Source: Taishania sp045629585 (GTDB taxonomy: Bacteria > Bacteroidota > Bacteroidia > Flavobacteriales_D > Crocinitomicaceae). From it: a stretch of 64,000 nt of DNA. The stretch's first letter is position 1. Every line of letters begins with the position of its first letter. Positions 1-7,657 of the stretch are shown here, piece after piece. The notes below the pieces were generated by a model that was not told the DNA's origin, searched no databases, and was given only the letters and a program-made list of their open reading frames with translations. The position numbers and the translations under genes were made by a program. Where the stretch lies: assembly GCA_045629585.1 (NCBI GenBank), contig JAZQRM010000048.1, forward strand, positions 1 through 64,000. The letters run 5' to 3'.

Positions 1-219
1 GGCGTTAAATTATTCCCTAATCCAGCTACAGATGTAGTTAACGTATCGATCGAGTCTGGTGATGTTGCATCTATCGATGTAATGACTTTAGATGGTAAAG
101 TGGTTATCTCTACTCAAGATACTAAAGTTGACGTTTCTGAATTGACTAGCGGTATGTATATCTTCAATGTAAGAGCTACAAACGGAGCTACTTCAACTCA
201 AAAAGTTACAGTTAAATAA
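1..219 (+). CDS. C-terminal fragment of a T9SS-sorted secreted protein
   Basis: Only the last 72 residues are inside the window; the frame is open to the left edge. They form a typical type A type IX secretion sorting domain: a KLFPNPATD opening, a short beta-sandwich pattern (SIDVMTLDGKVV), an LTSGMYIF motif and a terminal Lys-rich strand ending KVTVK. In this family the domain directs export across the outer membrane through the Por/T9SS machinery and is cleaved on surface attachment. The function of the missing N-terminal part cannot be judged. A strong terminator follows 25 bases downstream, so this is the last gene of its transcript. Confidence 0.85.
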   Translation, partial: GVKLFPNPATDVVNVSIESGDVASIDVMTLDGKVVISTQDTKVDVSELTSGMYIFNVRATNGATSTQKVTVK

Positions 220-244
220 TATTTAGACGTTTTAAACGTTATAG

Positions 245-272
245 AAAGGGAGACGTTAGTCTCCCTTTTTTA
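245..272 (+). terminator. Rho-independent terminator
   Basis: A perfect 10-bp stem (245-254 with 259-268), loop of four bases, and a run of T to 271 closes the transcript of the sorted protein that ends at 219. Confidence 0.9.
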
Positions 273-392
273 TTTCCTTTTTTTAATGATGATTTGCAAA
301 TAAAAGAAGTTGAATGCTAATGTTTTGTAACAGAATAAAAAAGTTGATTGTTATTCTGATTATTAGTTATATATTCATGTGTTAAATAAGGA

Positions 393-446
393 TGTGTACA
401 CATTTTCATCAATGCTGGTATAGATTTTGATGAATAAAAGTACACA
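393..446. repeat. Imperfect inverted repeat, 20-bp arms, upstream of outer-membrane gene
   Basis: Arms 393-412 and 427-446 match at 16 of 20 positions around a 14-base centre. The outer seven bases (TGTGTAC) and the inner eight (TTCATCAA) match perfectly. It ends 45 bases before the start codon at 492, inside an otherwise featureless 272-base gap. It could be an operator or an RNA hairpin in a leader. There is no T run after it, so it is not a normal terminator. Confidence 0.6.
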
Positions 447-491
447 TTAAGAATTGTAAATATTCCATAATATATAGAAATTAAACCGCTT

Positions 492-1187
492 ATGGTTCAT
501 CAGATTGTTAGAATATTATTTATTGGAAGTTGTGTGTTAACGAGTTTTTTCTCTCATGCACAATATGCTATTGGTGGAGGTGTGTCCTCAATGTTTCAAT
601 TTGGGAATAACAGGCCGCTGGTTGGGGCAAATTTATTCTTCGAAATGCCGCGTAATAACAATATCTCATTTTATGTGAGGGCTTCTTATTTAGTGCCTCA
701 ATCGGCCAAAGGTGTTTCTAATAATTTTGAAGCAATTGCTCGTAGTACAGAGACGACACCTTTTACCATTGCTGTAGAAGGTTATGAACAAAATCGTTTT
801 GGATATTTCATCTTAGATGGTGGCACACGTTACTATCTAATCAATGGATTTGATGAGGGTGTTTCGTTGTATGGAGGAACGAATATTGCTATGGTTATTA
901 ATACGATGAAATACGGTTATCAATTTAGCGATTATGATCAAAGTCTTTATTCATTAGATCATTATAATTTTAATGAATACGGTGGGCGTGGGTCTATTTT
1001 TAGTTTAGCAATTGGATTTACAGGCGGTGTGAAGTACACGATACCAAAAGTAGGATCCATTTTTCTGGATATAAATCCCTACATCATGATGTTTGCAATT
1101 CCATCTAATAATATGATTCCAACGAGTACATACAAAAGCTTATTATTTAATTTAAATATTGGATTTCGAAAAGAGCTTTACAAATAA
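492..1187 (+). CDS. Small outer-membrane beta-barrel-like protein
   Basis: A 231-residue protein with a signal peptide (about residues 1-23, ending SHA before Q) followed by alternating aromatic/polar strands and glycine turns that suggest an outer-membrane beta-barrel. Strands such as SIFLDINPYIMMF and LFNLNIGFRKEL close the chain, with the C-terminus close to an aromatic-ending last strand. I do not recognise a named family; it resembles PorT/OmpW-size barrels only in overall design. It stands alone behind a promoter region containing the inverted repeat at 393-446. Its 3' end overlaps the convergent kinase gene by 36 bases. Confidence 0.7.
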   Translation: MVHQIVRILFIGSCVLTSFFSHAQYAIGGGVSSMFQFGNNRPLVGANLFFEMPRNNNISFYVRASYLVPQSAKGVSNNFEAIARSTETTPFTIAVEGYEQNRFGYFILDGGTRYYLINGFDEGVSLYGGTNIAMVINTMKYGYQFSDYDQSLYSLDHYNFNEYGGRGSIFSLAIGFTGGVKYTIPKVGSIFLDINPYIMMFAIPSNNMIPTSTYKSLLFNLNIGFRKELYK

Positions 1188-2039
1188 GTTGGAGTTATCA
1201 TATTTTTTGAGTTGTTCTAAATTTTTTGAAAGAGAGTGAAGTGATTCCTCTCTTTTTTTTATGCTTTCTTTTAAGAGTAGATTTACGTCCTGGCTTTGCA
1301 TGCGATTAGGGGACGTTTTCCAGTTGGGCTTGATCATAAATCCTTGCAGTATGTTAAAAAGAGATTTGGGCATGCCATTTGGACGTTGTATGGGATGAGC
1401 TAATTGCAAATTTGTAAATATGGACGGGTTAGAGTGGGTGAGCGGTACTTCGTTTGTATATAGGTGGTAGATAGTAGCACCTAAAGCAAAAAGATCACTT
1501 CCTAGTGAAAAACAATCGTGATGACTCAATATTAGTTCTGGCGCGGCATATCCGAGCGGGAAAAGTGTTTTTCTAGCAGGCGCAGGTAGATTTTCAGCTA
1601 ATCCAAAATCGATAAGGTGAAAGCGGTTTTGAAGGGGGGCGTAAAGAATATTGCTTGGTTTTATGTCTAAATGGACAATTTTGTTTTCATTTAATTCCAG
1701 AAGTATCTGGGTTATTTCTTCTATTAGTTGAATTAAAAATGTAATTCGAACTTTACGTTTTAATGATTTGTAATAAGTAAGAATAGGCGTGCCTTCTTTA
1801 AATTTCAAGAAAAGTTCAGCTTGCGTTTCATTTATTTTAAAATCGATAACTTTTGGTAGACTCGGATTACTAAATGAAAATTGAGCTTCTTTTTGGAGGT
1901 GAAGGAGGTTGTTTTCTTGGGCTATTTTTAATACGAATTGTTCATTTGTTTTGATGTCTTCAACTAAATAGCAAGAGGCAAAACGTCTTTTTTGTTTGCC
2001 ATTTAGATTTTTTATATTCCTATATTCCCTTTGTATCAT
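1152..2039 (-). CDS. Soluble Hanks-type serine/threonine protein kinase
   Basis: A 295-residue protein that is almost only a kinase domain. Visible motifs are Lys38 in FVLKIA, the catalytic loop HLDIKPSN (123-130, with Leu in place of the usual Arg of HRD), DFG at 144-146, APE at 166-168 and the structural Asp182 in GSDLFALG. The glycine-rich loop is poor (NLNGKQKRRFAS, a single Gly), so ATP binding may be unusual. There is no membrane segment, PASTA or other sensor domain; the last 45 residues look like a charged helix. It starts 34 bases from the divergent sugar-kinase-like gene and overlaps the convergent outer-membrane gene. Substrate unknown. Weak catalysis or a pseudokinase is possible, but the key catalytic residues are present. 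Confidence 0.85.
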   Translation of the reverse strand: MIQREYRNIKNLNGKQKRRFASCYLVEDIKTNEQFVLKIAQENNLLHLQKEAQFSFSNPSLPKVIDFKINETQAELFLKFKEGTPILTYYKSLKRKVRITFLIQLIEEITQILLELNENKIVHLDIKPSNILYAPLQNRFHLIDFGLAENLPAPARKTLFPLGYAAPELILSHHDCFSLGSDLFALGATIYHLYTNEVPLTHSNPSIFTNLQLAHPIQRPNGMPKSLFNILQGFMIKPNWKTSPNRMQSQDVNLLLKESIKKREESLHSLSKNLEQLKKYDNSNLFVKLFSKSNI

Positions 2040-2073
2040 CGTTTAGCGAAGCTATAAATTATTAACTTAGAAT

Positions 2074-2838
2074 ATGCAAAAATGTTTGATTTTAGCCGAA
2101 AGTGGTGGTACAAAAACGGATTGGAAGGTTTGGTTAGATGCAGATTTAATTTATTCATTTACCACAGGTAGTTTTCATCCTGATTTTGTAACGGATGAGC
2201 AGATAAAAGAAATTGTTGGTCTGATTCCTCAGTTGAAATCTTCGGATACTTTGTTACGCATCTACTCTGCAGGTTGTTATCGGGAGGAAGGTAAGTTAAA
2301 ACTGAAAAAGCAGTTGTCTTTCCTACCCGTCGAGGTAGAAATCCGAAGTGATGTTGATGCAGCGGTAGAGGCAACGAGATGTAGTGAGGGATGGGTTTGC
2401 ATATTGGGAACAGGTAGTGTCTTAGCTCACTTTGATAAAGGGAAGATTCAGTTGTTCGGTGGTTTAGGCTGGGAAAACGGAGATGAAGGAAGTGGTTTCT
2501 ATTTTGGTAAATTGGTCGTTGAGGCTTTGGAAAACGGAGCTCATTTCAATGGGATTAATGAACAGGAACGTCACGAATTATTAAGTATGAAAGGGGACAA
2601 GATATCCAAATATCGGTTTGCATCATTATGTCGTCAACTCTCCTATTCTGAAACAAAGTATTTGCACGAAAGAAATATTCAACTGTTTGTTATGCGTTAT
2701 TTATTAGCGAATAATGTTAAGAATATAACAGTGGTTGGTGGTTACGCGAGTGCTTTTGAAAATGTGTTACGGGTTGTTTTTGAAGCTAACAATGTGAAAA
2801 TAAGTGATGTAATTTCCCGTCCGATAGATCGTTTGTAA
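2074..2838 (+). CDS. N-acetylglucosamine kinase-like protein (BadF/BadG family ATPase)
   Basis: A 254-residue ASKHA-fold protein. The N-terminal phosphate-binding motif is ESGGTKTDW (9-17), the second is ILGTGS (110-115), followed by the GGLGWENGDEGSGFYFG stretch (129-145) typical of eukaryotic-type N-acetylglucosamine kinases (COG2971), and an adenosine-type motif VVGGYAS near residue 220. Family members phosphorylate N-acetylglucosamine or related amino sugars released from cell-wall turnover, using ATP in the cytoplasm. Length is slightly below the usual 280, but both ends look complete. Sugar specificity is inferred only from family resemblance. Confidence 0.8.
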   Translation: MQKCLILAESGGTKTDWKVWLDADLIYSFTTGSFHPDFVTDEQIKEIVGLIPQLKSSDTLLRIYSAGCYREEGKLKLKKQLSFLPVEVEIRSDVDAAVEATRCSEGWVCILGTGSVLAHFDKGKIQLFGGLGWENGDEGSGFYFGKLVVEALENGAHFNGINEQERHELLSMKGDKISKYRFASLCRQLSYSETKYLHERNIQLFVMRYLLANNVKNITVVGGYASAFENVLRVVFEANNVKISDVISRPIDRL

Positions 2839-2863
2839 ACCATTTTTTTTATCTTAATATTAG

Positions 2864-2893
2864 TTGAACATTTGTGAATTTTCGTTAACTTGC
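2864..2893 (+). promoter_or_regulatory. Candidate Bacteroidota promoter before the SiaC-like gene
   Basis: TTG at 2864-2866 and TAACTTGC at 2886-2893, 19 bases apart, fit the phylum's -33/-7 pattern (TTG ... TAnnTTTG) with two mismatches at the end of the -7 box. It lies 28 bases before the start at 2922. Confidence 0.45.
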
Positions 2894-2921
2894 ATGCTTT
2901 ATTCAATAACAATTAAGTTTC

Positions 2922-3320
2922 ATGAATCAATTAGTTATAGAAGCTACTGCATTTACACCTTACATTAATTTTAATTCTGAAATTGGAATTATGGAAATAA
3001 AGGGTAGGGCGATTCCAGAGCAGCCGGATGACTTTTGGATTCCAGTTTTAAATTGGTTTGAGTCGTATGTTGTGAATCCAACTAAGGAAACTACATTCAT
3101 TATAAATCTAGAATATTTTAATATTTCATCTTCTAAACGCATTTTATTTATGTTGTATAAATTGAATGATTTAGTTAATAATGGAAATTCAGCTAAAGTA
3201 AATTGGTTGTATAGAGAGAATGATGAAGACATGTATGAAGTAGGACATGATTATGCTTATATGGTAAAAGTTCCCTTTGAATTTAATGTCTTTAGCGAAG
3301 CAGAATTGGATATCGTATAA
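2922..3320 (+). CDS. SiaC-like regulatory phosphoprotein (DUF1987 family)
   Basis: A 132-residue cytoplasmic protein carrying the family signatures: MEIKGRAIPEQPDDFW (24-39), LEYFNISSSKR (63-73) and VNWLYRENDEDMYEVGHDY. In Pseudomonas, SiaC is switched by phosphorylation of a Thr in an N-T-S-S motif by the SiaB kinase and reset by the SiaA phosphatase, controlling diguanylate cyclase activity and aggregation. Here the motif reads N-I-S-S (67-70), so the expected phospho-Thr is Ile68; Ser69-71 remain. No SiaA or SiaB gene lies nearby. First gene of a tight unit with the 82-residue protein, the OmpH-like lipoprotein and the DUF4924 gene. Family call is strong, function inferred. Confidence 0.85.
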   Translation: MNQLVIEATAFTPYINFNSEIGIMEIKGRAIPEQPDDFWIPVLNWFESYVVNPTKETTFIINLEYFNISSSKRILFMLYKLNDLVNNGNSAKVNWLYRENDEDMYEVGHDYAYMVKVPFEFNVFSEAELDIV

Positions 3321-3339
3321 AAAAAGGTAAATTTGTCTT

Positions 3340-3588
3340 ATGCGACTTGTAAAAGATATACCTCATGAAAGATATAAGATTCAAATCTTTCATTATAACA
3401 GTAAATATATTGTTCAAATTGAATTAGCTCAATTTGTTCAAACCTATAAAATAGGTGATACGGATGTTTTTGAATTGGCAGAAGTAGAACGTATGATTAC
3501 CCCAGAGTTACTTTCCAATGCTTTGAAGCGTTTTGTGGAGATGCGTATAGATTGGGAACAAGCATTTAAATCAAAAAATATTATCTAA
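3340..3588 (+). CDS. Small conserved protein of unknown function (82 aa)
   Basis: An 82-residue protein without signal peptide or membrane segment. The first half is beta-rich (YKIQIFHYNSKYIVQIEL) and the second half helical and charged. I cannot name the family. It sits 19 bases after the SiaC-like gene and its stop codon directly abuts the start codon of the OmpH-like lipoprotein, so it is almost surely co-transcribed and probably translationally coupled. Confidence 0.75.
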   Translation: MRLVKDIPHERYKIQIFHYNSKYIVQIELAQFVQTYKIGDTDVFELAEVERMITPELLSNALKRFVEMRIDWEQAFKSKNII

Positions 3589-4179
3589 ATGAAAAAGGTT
3601 GTATTCATTGGAGCAATGGCAATTTTAGCTGCTTCATGTACTAATAAAAGTACGGATAAAAAAGGAGAAAATAAAGCAGTAGTTGAGAGCCATAGTTCAG
3701 AAATAGGAACGTTCAAAATTGCATACTATGTATTGGATTCTTTAGCTTCTTCATTTGATATTTATAAAGCCGAGCAAGCTGCCATTGAAAAAGAAGGGCA
3801 AGGTTTGAGTAACCAAATGCAGAGTTTGCAAAACGAATATCAGAAGGAATACGCTAAGTATGAAAATGGGATGAAAACGCAATCGTTAACACCTAATCAA
3901 GCGGCTTCTTTTGAACAACGTTTGGGTAGTTTGCAACAACGTATGGCGGAATTCCAAAATACTAAGTTGGCAGCATTTCAAGAAAAACAATACAAAGCAA
4001 CTGAAACAATTAATAATAAAATTGTAAAGTATGCTCAGGAGTTTGGACAAGCAAATAATTTAAGTTTATTCTTAGCTGGAGGTTCGCAATCAAATATATC
4101 TTATGCTAATCCAGGATTGGACTTGACAAAAGAATTTGTTGCGTACATGAATGAAGAAGAGAAAAAATTAGAAGAATAA
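3589..4179 (+). CDS. OmpH/Skp-family lipoprotein chaperone
   Basis: A 196-residue protein with a lipoprotein signal (MKKVVFIGAMAILAASC, lipidated Cys17). The mature part has IAYYVLDSLASSF, then a long coiled-coil hairpin rich in Gln, Glu and Lys (about residues 60-145), and ends with a short strand region. This is the layout of Skp/OmpH periplasmic chaperones, which hold unfolded outer-membrane proteins. The lipid anchor makes it a membrane-tethered version, common in this phylum. It begins one base after the preceding stop and is followed 3 bases later by the DUF4924 gene. Confidence 0.85.
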   Translation: MKKVVFIGAMAILAASCTNKSTDKKGENKAVVESHSSEIGTFKIAYYVLDSLASSFDIYKAEQAAIEKEGQGLSNQMQSLQNEYQKEYAKYENGMKTQSLTPNQAASFEQRLGSLQQRMAEFQNTKLAAFQEKQYKATETINNKIVKYAQEFGQANNLSLFLAGGSQSNISYANPGLDLTKEFVAYMNEEEKKLEE

Positions 4180-4182
4180 GAT

Positions 4183-4731
4183 ATGTTAATTGCTCAACAA
4201 AAGCTGAATGAAAATATCGCGGAGTACATCCTGTATATGTACCAGATTGAAGATATTACCAGAGCTTTTAACTTTGACTTAGATCAAATTATAGAAAAGG
4301 TTGTTCAACCGCAATTACATGATCCAGCTTATTTGCCCGAATATAAAAGATGGTATGGTCGTATTATTGCTGATTTGACCTCTAATGGAAAGGAAAAGGT
4401 TGGACATATTAATGATTTGTCGGAGTTAATGTTGGAGATAAGTTACCTTCATCAAACGATGATGAATCTTAAAAATGATAAGTACCGCAATCTTTTTGAA
4501 GCGGCTCAACCTTACTTGGAAGAGTTTAAGGAAAAGTCGAATTTAAAAGATAAGAATGATGTCGAGCTTGCTTTTGGAGCACTTTACATGAAATTACTTT
4601 TAAAGTTACAGAAAAAGGAGATTTCCGCGGAATCCGAGGAAGCTTTTGATCGAATGCGCATATTGGTCGCTTATTTATCTAAGTATTATCATAAGATGAA
4701 AGCGGGAGATATTGACTTCTTAAGTGAATAA
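4183..4731 (+). CDS. DUF4924 family protein
   Basis: A 182-residue, almost entirely helical cytoplasmic protein starting MLIAQQKLNENIAEYILYMYQIED, which I recognise as the DUF4924 pattern found in Bacteroidota. No catalytic motif is visible, and the biochemical role is unknown. It is the last gene of the unit starting at 2922 and is closed by the hairpin at 4748. Its association with an OmpH-like chaperone is the only functional hint. Confidence 0.75.
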   Translation: MLIAQQKLNENIAEYILYMYQIEDITRAFNFDLDQIIEKVVQPQLHDPAYLPEYKRWYGRIIADLTSNGKEKVGHINDLSELMLEISYLHQTMMNLKNDKYRNLFEAAQPYLEEFKEKSNLKDKNDVELAFGALYMKLLLKLQKKEISAESEEAFDRMRILVAYLSKYYHKMKAGDIDFLSE

Positions 4732-4747
4732 GAAATAGTTTACTATA

Positions 4748-4777
4748 AATCCTCTTCGATTGAAGGGGATTTTTTTT
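4748..4777 (+). terminator. Rho-independent terminator
   Basis: A 10-bp stem with one G-T pair (4748-4757 with 4762-4771), a four-base loop, then T to 4777. It ends the 2922-4731 unit. Confidence 0.85.
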
Positions 4778-4783
4778 GCCATT

Positions 4784-4818
4784 AAAAAAGGTGCTATTGA
4801 TTCAATAGCACCTTTTTT
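4784..4818. terminator. Bidirectional terminator
   Basis: A perfect 15-bp stem (4784-4798 with 4804-4818) with A on the left and T on the right edge, so it works for both strands. It serves mainly the minus-strand lpd gene ending at 4839. Confidence 0.85.
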
Positions 4819-4838
4819 ATATTTGGTTTTTTATAATC

Positions 4839-6230
4839 TTACAAATGAATCACTTCACCGTATGCAGCGGCAGCAGCTTCCATAATTGCTTCTGACATTG
4901 TAGGGTGTGGGTGAACTGTTTTGATGATTTCTTCTCCAGTTGTTTCTAATTTGCGTAAAGCGACTAATTCAGCAACCATCTCAGTAACGTTTGCACCGAT
5001 CATGTGTCCACCAAGTAATTCGCCATATTTCGCGTCAAAAATTAATTTAACGAAACCATCCTTTGCTCCAGCTGCAGAGGCTTTACCTGATGCAGAGAAA
5101 GGGAATTTACCAACTTTGATTTCATATCCTTTTTCCTTAGCTGCTTTCTCTGTTAAACCAACAGAAGCAATTTCAGGAGAAGCGTAAGTACATCCAGGGA
5201 TATTATTATAATCTAATGGTTGAGGATGATGTCCTGCTATTTTTTCAACGCAAATGATTCCTTCAGCAGAAGCTACGTGAGCTAGAGCGGCTGTCGGGAT
5301 TACGTCACCAATAGCAAAGAAACCAGGTATGTTTGTTTCGTAGAAGTCATTCACTAAGATACGACCACGGTCAGTTACAACACCAACTTCTTCTAAACCG
5401 ATGTTTTCAATATTTGCTTCAATTCCAACCGCTGAAAGAACAACATCACATTCTAATGTTTCTTCTCCTTTAGCTGTTTTAACTGTTACAACGCATCCTG
5501 TTCCTGAAGTATCAACTTTCTCAACAGATGAGTTAGTCATTACTTTAATTCCAGATTTTTTGAATGATTTTTCTAATTGCTTAGATACTTCTTCGTCCTC
5601 AATTGGAACAATGTTTGGCATATATTCAACAATTGTTACTTCAGTACCAATTGCATTGTAGAAGTATGCAAATTCAACACCGATAGCTCCTGAACCTACC
5701 ACGACTAATTTCTTAGGTTGAGTTGGTAAAGTCATTGCTTCACGATACCCTATGATTTTAGATCCGTCTTGTGGTAAGTTTGGTAAGTTACGAGAACGTG
5801 CACCAGTGGCAATAATTACACCTTTGTTAGCTGTATATTCTGTAACCGTTCCATCATCTGCTTTTACGGAAACAGTTTTGTTTGCTTTTATCGTTCCAAA
5901 ACCTTTGATGACATCGATTTTATTCTTTTTCATCAAAAATTGGATACCTGCACTCATCCCGCTAGCAACTCCACGAGAACGTTCGATCATTGCTCCGAAA
6001 TTAGCATTCGCTTCTTTCACTTCAATTCCGTAATCAGCTGCGTGCGTTAAATATTCAAAAACATTTGCACTTTTCAATAATGCTTTAGTTGGAATACATC
6101 CCCAGTTTAAGCAAATCCCTCCAAGAGCATCGCGTTCAACTACAGCTGTTTTTAATCCCAATTGAGCCGCGCGGATAGCAGTTACATAACCACCAGGTCC
6201 CGAACCCAAAACTATAATGTCATAATTCAT
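4839..6230 (-). CDS. lpd: Dihydrolipoyl dehydrogenase (E3)
   Basis: A 463-residue flavoprotein of normal length. The FAD dinucleotide motif is LGSGPGG (8-14), the redox disulfide is CLNWGC (Cys40/Cys45), the NAD motif is VVVGSGAIGVEFAY near residue 180, and the C-terminal His-Glu pair lies in HPHPTMSEAIMEA. The enzyme reoxidises dihydrolipoamide of the pyruvate and 2-oxoglutarate dehydrogenase complexes, passing electrons to NAD. No E1 or E2 gene is adjacent, as is usual in this phylum. It is a single-gene transcript ending at the bidirectional terminator at 4784-4818. Confidence 0.97.
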   Translation of the reverse strand: MNYDIIVLGSGPGGYVTAIRAAQLGLKTAVVERDALGGICLNWGCIPTKALLKSANVFEYLTHAADYGIEVKEANANFGAMIERSRGVASGMSAGIQFLMKKNKIDVIKGFGTIKANKTVSVKADDGTVTEYTANKGVIIATGARSRNLPNLPQDGSKIIGYREAMTLPTQPKKLVVVGSGAIGVEFAYFYNAIGTEVTIVEYMPNIVPIEDEEVSKQLEKSFKKSGIKVMTNSSVEKVDTSGTGCVVTVKTAKGEETLECDVVLSAVGIEANIENIGLEEVGVVTDRGRILVNDFYETNIPGFFAIGDVIPTAALAHVASAEGIICVEKIAGHHPQPLDYNNIPGCTYASPEIASVGLTEKAAKEKGYEIKVGKFPFSASGKASAAGAKDGFVKLIFDAKYGELLGGHMIGANVTEMVAELVALRKLETTGEEIIKTVHPHPTMSEAIMEAAAAAYGEVIHL

Positions 6231-6528
6231 AATTGTTCTTGTGTAAGTTGTGCTGCGAATTTAACCAATTTTTGGACAATATTTCATTTAAATAGGAATA
6301 AACAGATAGTTTGTTTTTCTAAGCAGTGAATAGTATATTATGGATGACTGAGAGTTGTTTTGGTTTTTTTACTGTTTATTTGGTTTAAAGGTTTTGTAAA
6401 AACTGGTGTTTTTGTTTTTTTTAAATTATTAATCTTTTTAAGGCTGTATGGGGAGTGTTGCCGTCTTAGAAGTTTCTTATTCAAAGAATATTATTTGTTT
6501 TTAGATTTTATTTTATAAATTAGTTGAA
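6231..6528. other. Intergenic region, no gene seen
   Basis: 298 T-rich bases between two divergent genes (lpd and the CxxCH lipoprotein). The longest ATG-started frame I find has 18 codons. I see no RNA gene or clear hairpin; it must hold both divergent promoters, but I cannot place a convincing TAnnTTTG box. Confidence 0.5.
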
Positions 6529-6540
6529 ATGAATTACTTT

Positions 6541-7647
6541 ATGAAAAACTGCTACTTAGTTTTTTTACTTTCTTTTATCATAGTGTCTTGTAAGAAAGAA
6601 ATTGAGCCAATTATTGTGCCTGACGCACCATCTGCTCCAGTTGTACCTACGGATCCTGAAGATACCACATCAGTGAATATGGATTTATCTCTTGTTCCGT
6701 TCGATAGATTATCTGAATATCGATTTTTTATTGGTGATTTAAAGGATCTTTCACCTAACGAGGGAGTTTTACCATTTGAGCCGATTACTTCTTTATTTAC
6801 GGATTATGCCGCTAAGAAGCGTTTTGTTTGGATGCCGCAAGGAGTGAAAGCGACGTATGTGAATGATGGCGAAGTGTTTAATTTCCCTACGGGTAGCGTA
6901 TTGATAAAAAACTTTTATTATCAGCAGATGTTGCCTTCAAATAGCGCCTATATTATAGAAACACGTTTGATGATTAAGCGATCTTCTGGTTGGTTTTTTG
7001 CTACTTATGTGTGGAATGATGATCAATCGGAGGCTTATCTAAATAGTGGCGGTCAAAATGTAGCGATTTCTTTTATTAATAATGGAGCTACTTATTCAAC
7101 GACCTATCGTGTTCCTTCTAATACAGAGTGTATGATTTGTCATAAGCTTGTTGATGATGCTATTCCAATTGGAGTGAAACCTCAGCATCTGAATAAGAAT
7201 TACACCTATAGTGATGGCTATATGAATCAATTGGATAAATGGATTGAAGTAGGTTACTTGAATAGTCGTCCGGGACAAATTCTTTCTTTAGTTGATTATA
7301 CTGACGCAAGTAAAAGTTTGAATGAGCGCGTACGGTCTTATCTAGATGTTAATTGTGCGCATTGTCATGCGAGTGAGAGGCATTGTGATTATCGTCCTAT
7401 TCGTTTAGCCTTCCGAGAGACTCAAAACATGACAAATTTAGGTTTGTGTGTATCTCCTGATGAAGTTCTGGATCCCGCTATAAGAAATATTATTACACCT
7501 TTAGATCCGGCTGGATCTATGATGCATTTTAGAATGTCGACTAATGATGAAGCGCAACGGATGCCGTTGTTAGGTCGTTCGATGGTGCATCAAGAAGCGG
7601 TCTCTCTTTTGGAGCAATATATAAATACAATTCAATCATGTGAATAA
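6541..7647 (+). CDS. Lipoprotein with two CxxCH motifs (TIGR03806/HNE_0200-like)
   Basis: I chose the ATG at 6541 because it gives a clean lipoprotein signal (MKNCYLVFLLSFIIVSC, Cys17); an ATG at 6529 would add four residues. After a Pro-rich linker comes a globular domain. Two possible haem c sites follow: CMICH near residue 197 and CAHCH near residue 272. The layout matches the conserved-protein family TIGR03806 (HNE_0200) as I remember it, whose role is unsettled; a periplasm-facing or surface c-type cytochrome is plausible. Ten bases separate it from the secreted FG-GAP/UnbV gene, suggesting joint expression. Confidence 0.75.
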   Translation: MKNCYLVFLLSFIIVSCKKEIEPIIVPDAPSAPVVPTDPEDTTSVNMDLSLVPFDRLSEYRFFIGDLKDLSPNEGVLPFEPITSLFTDYAAKKRFVWMPQGVKATYVNDGEVFNFPTGSVLIKNFYYQQMLPSNSAYIIETRLMIKRSSGWFFATYVWNDDQSEAYLNSGGQNVAISFINNGATYSTTYRVPSNTECMICHKLVDDAIPIGVKPQHLNKNYTYSDGYMNQLDKWIEVGYLNSRPGQILSLVDYTDASKSLNERVRSYLDVNCAHCHASERHCDYRPIRLAFRETQNMTNLGLCVSPDEVLDPAIRNIITPLDPAGSMMHFRMSTNDEAQRMPLLGRSMVHQEAVSLLEQYINTIQSCE

Positions 7648-7657
7648 TTTAAAGACT

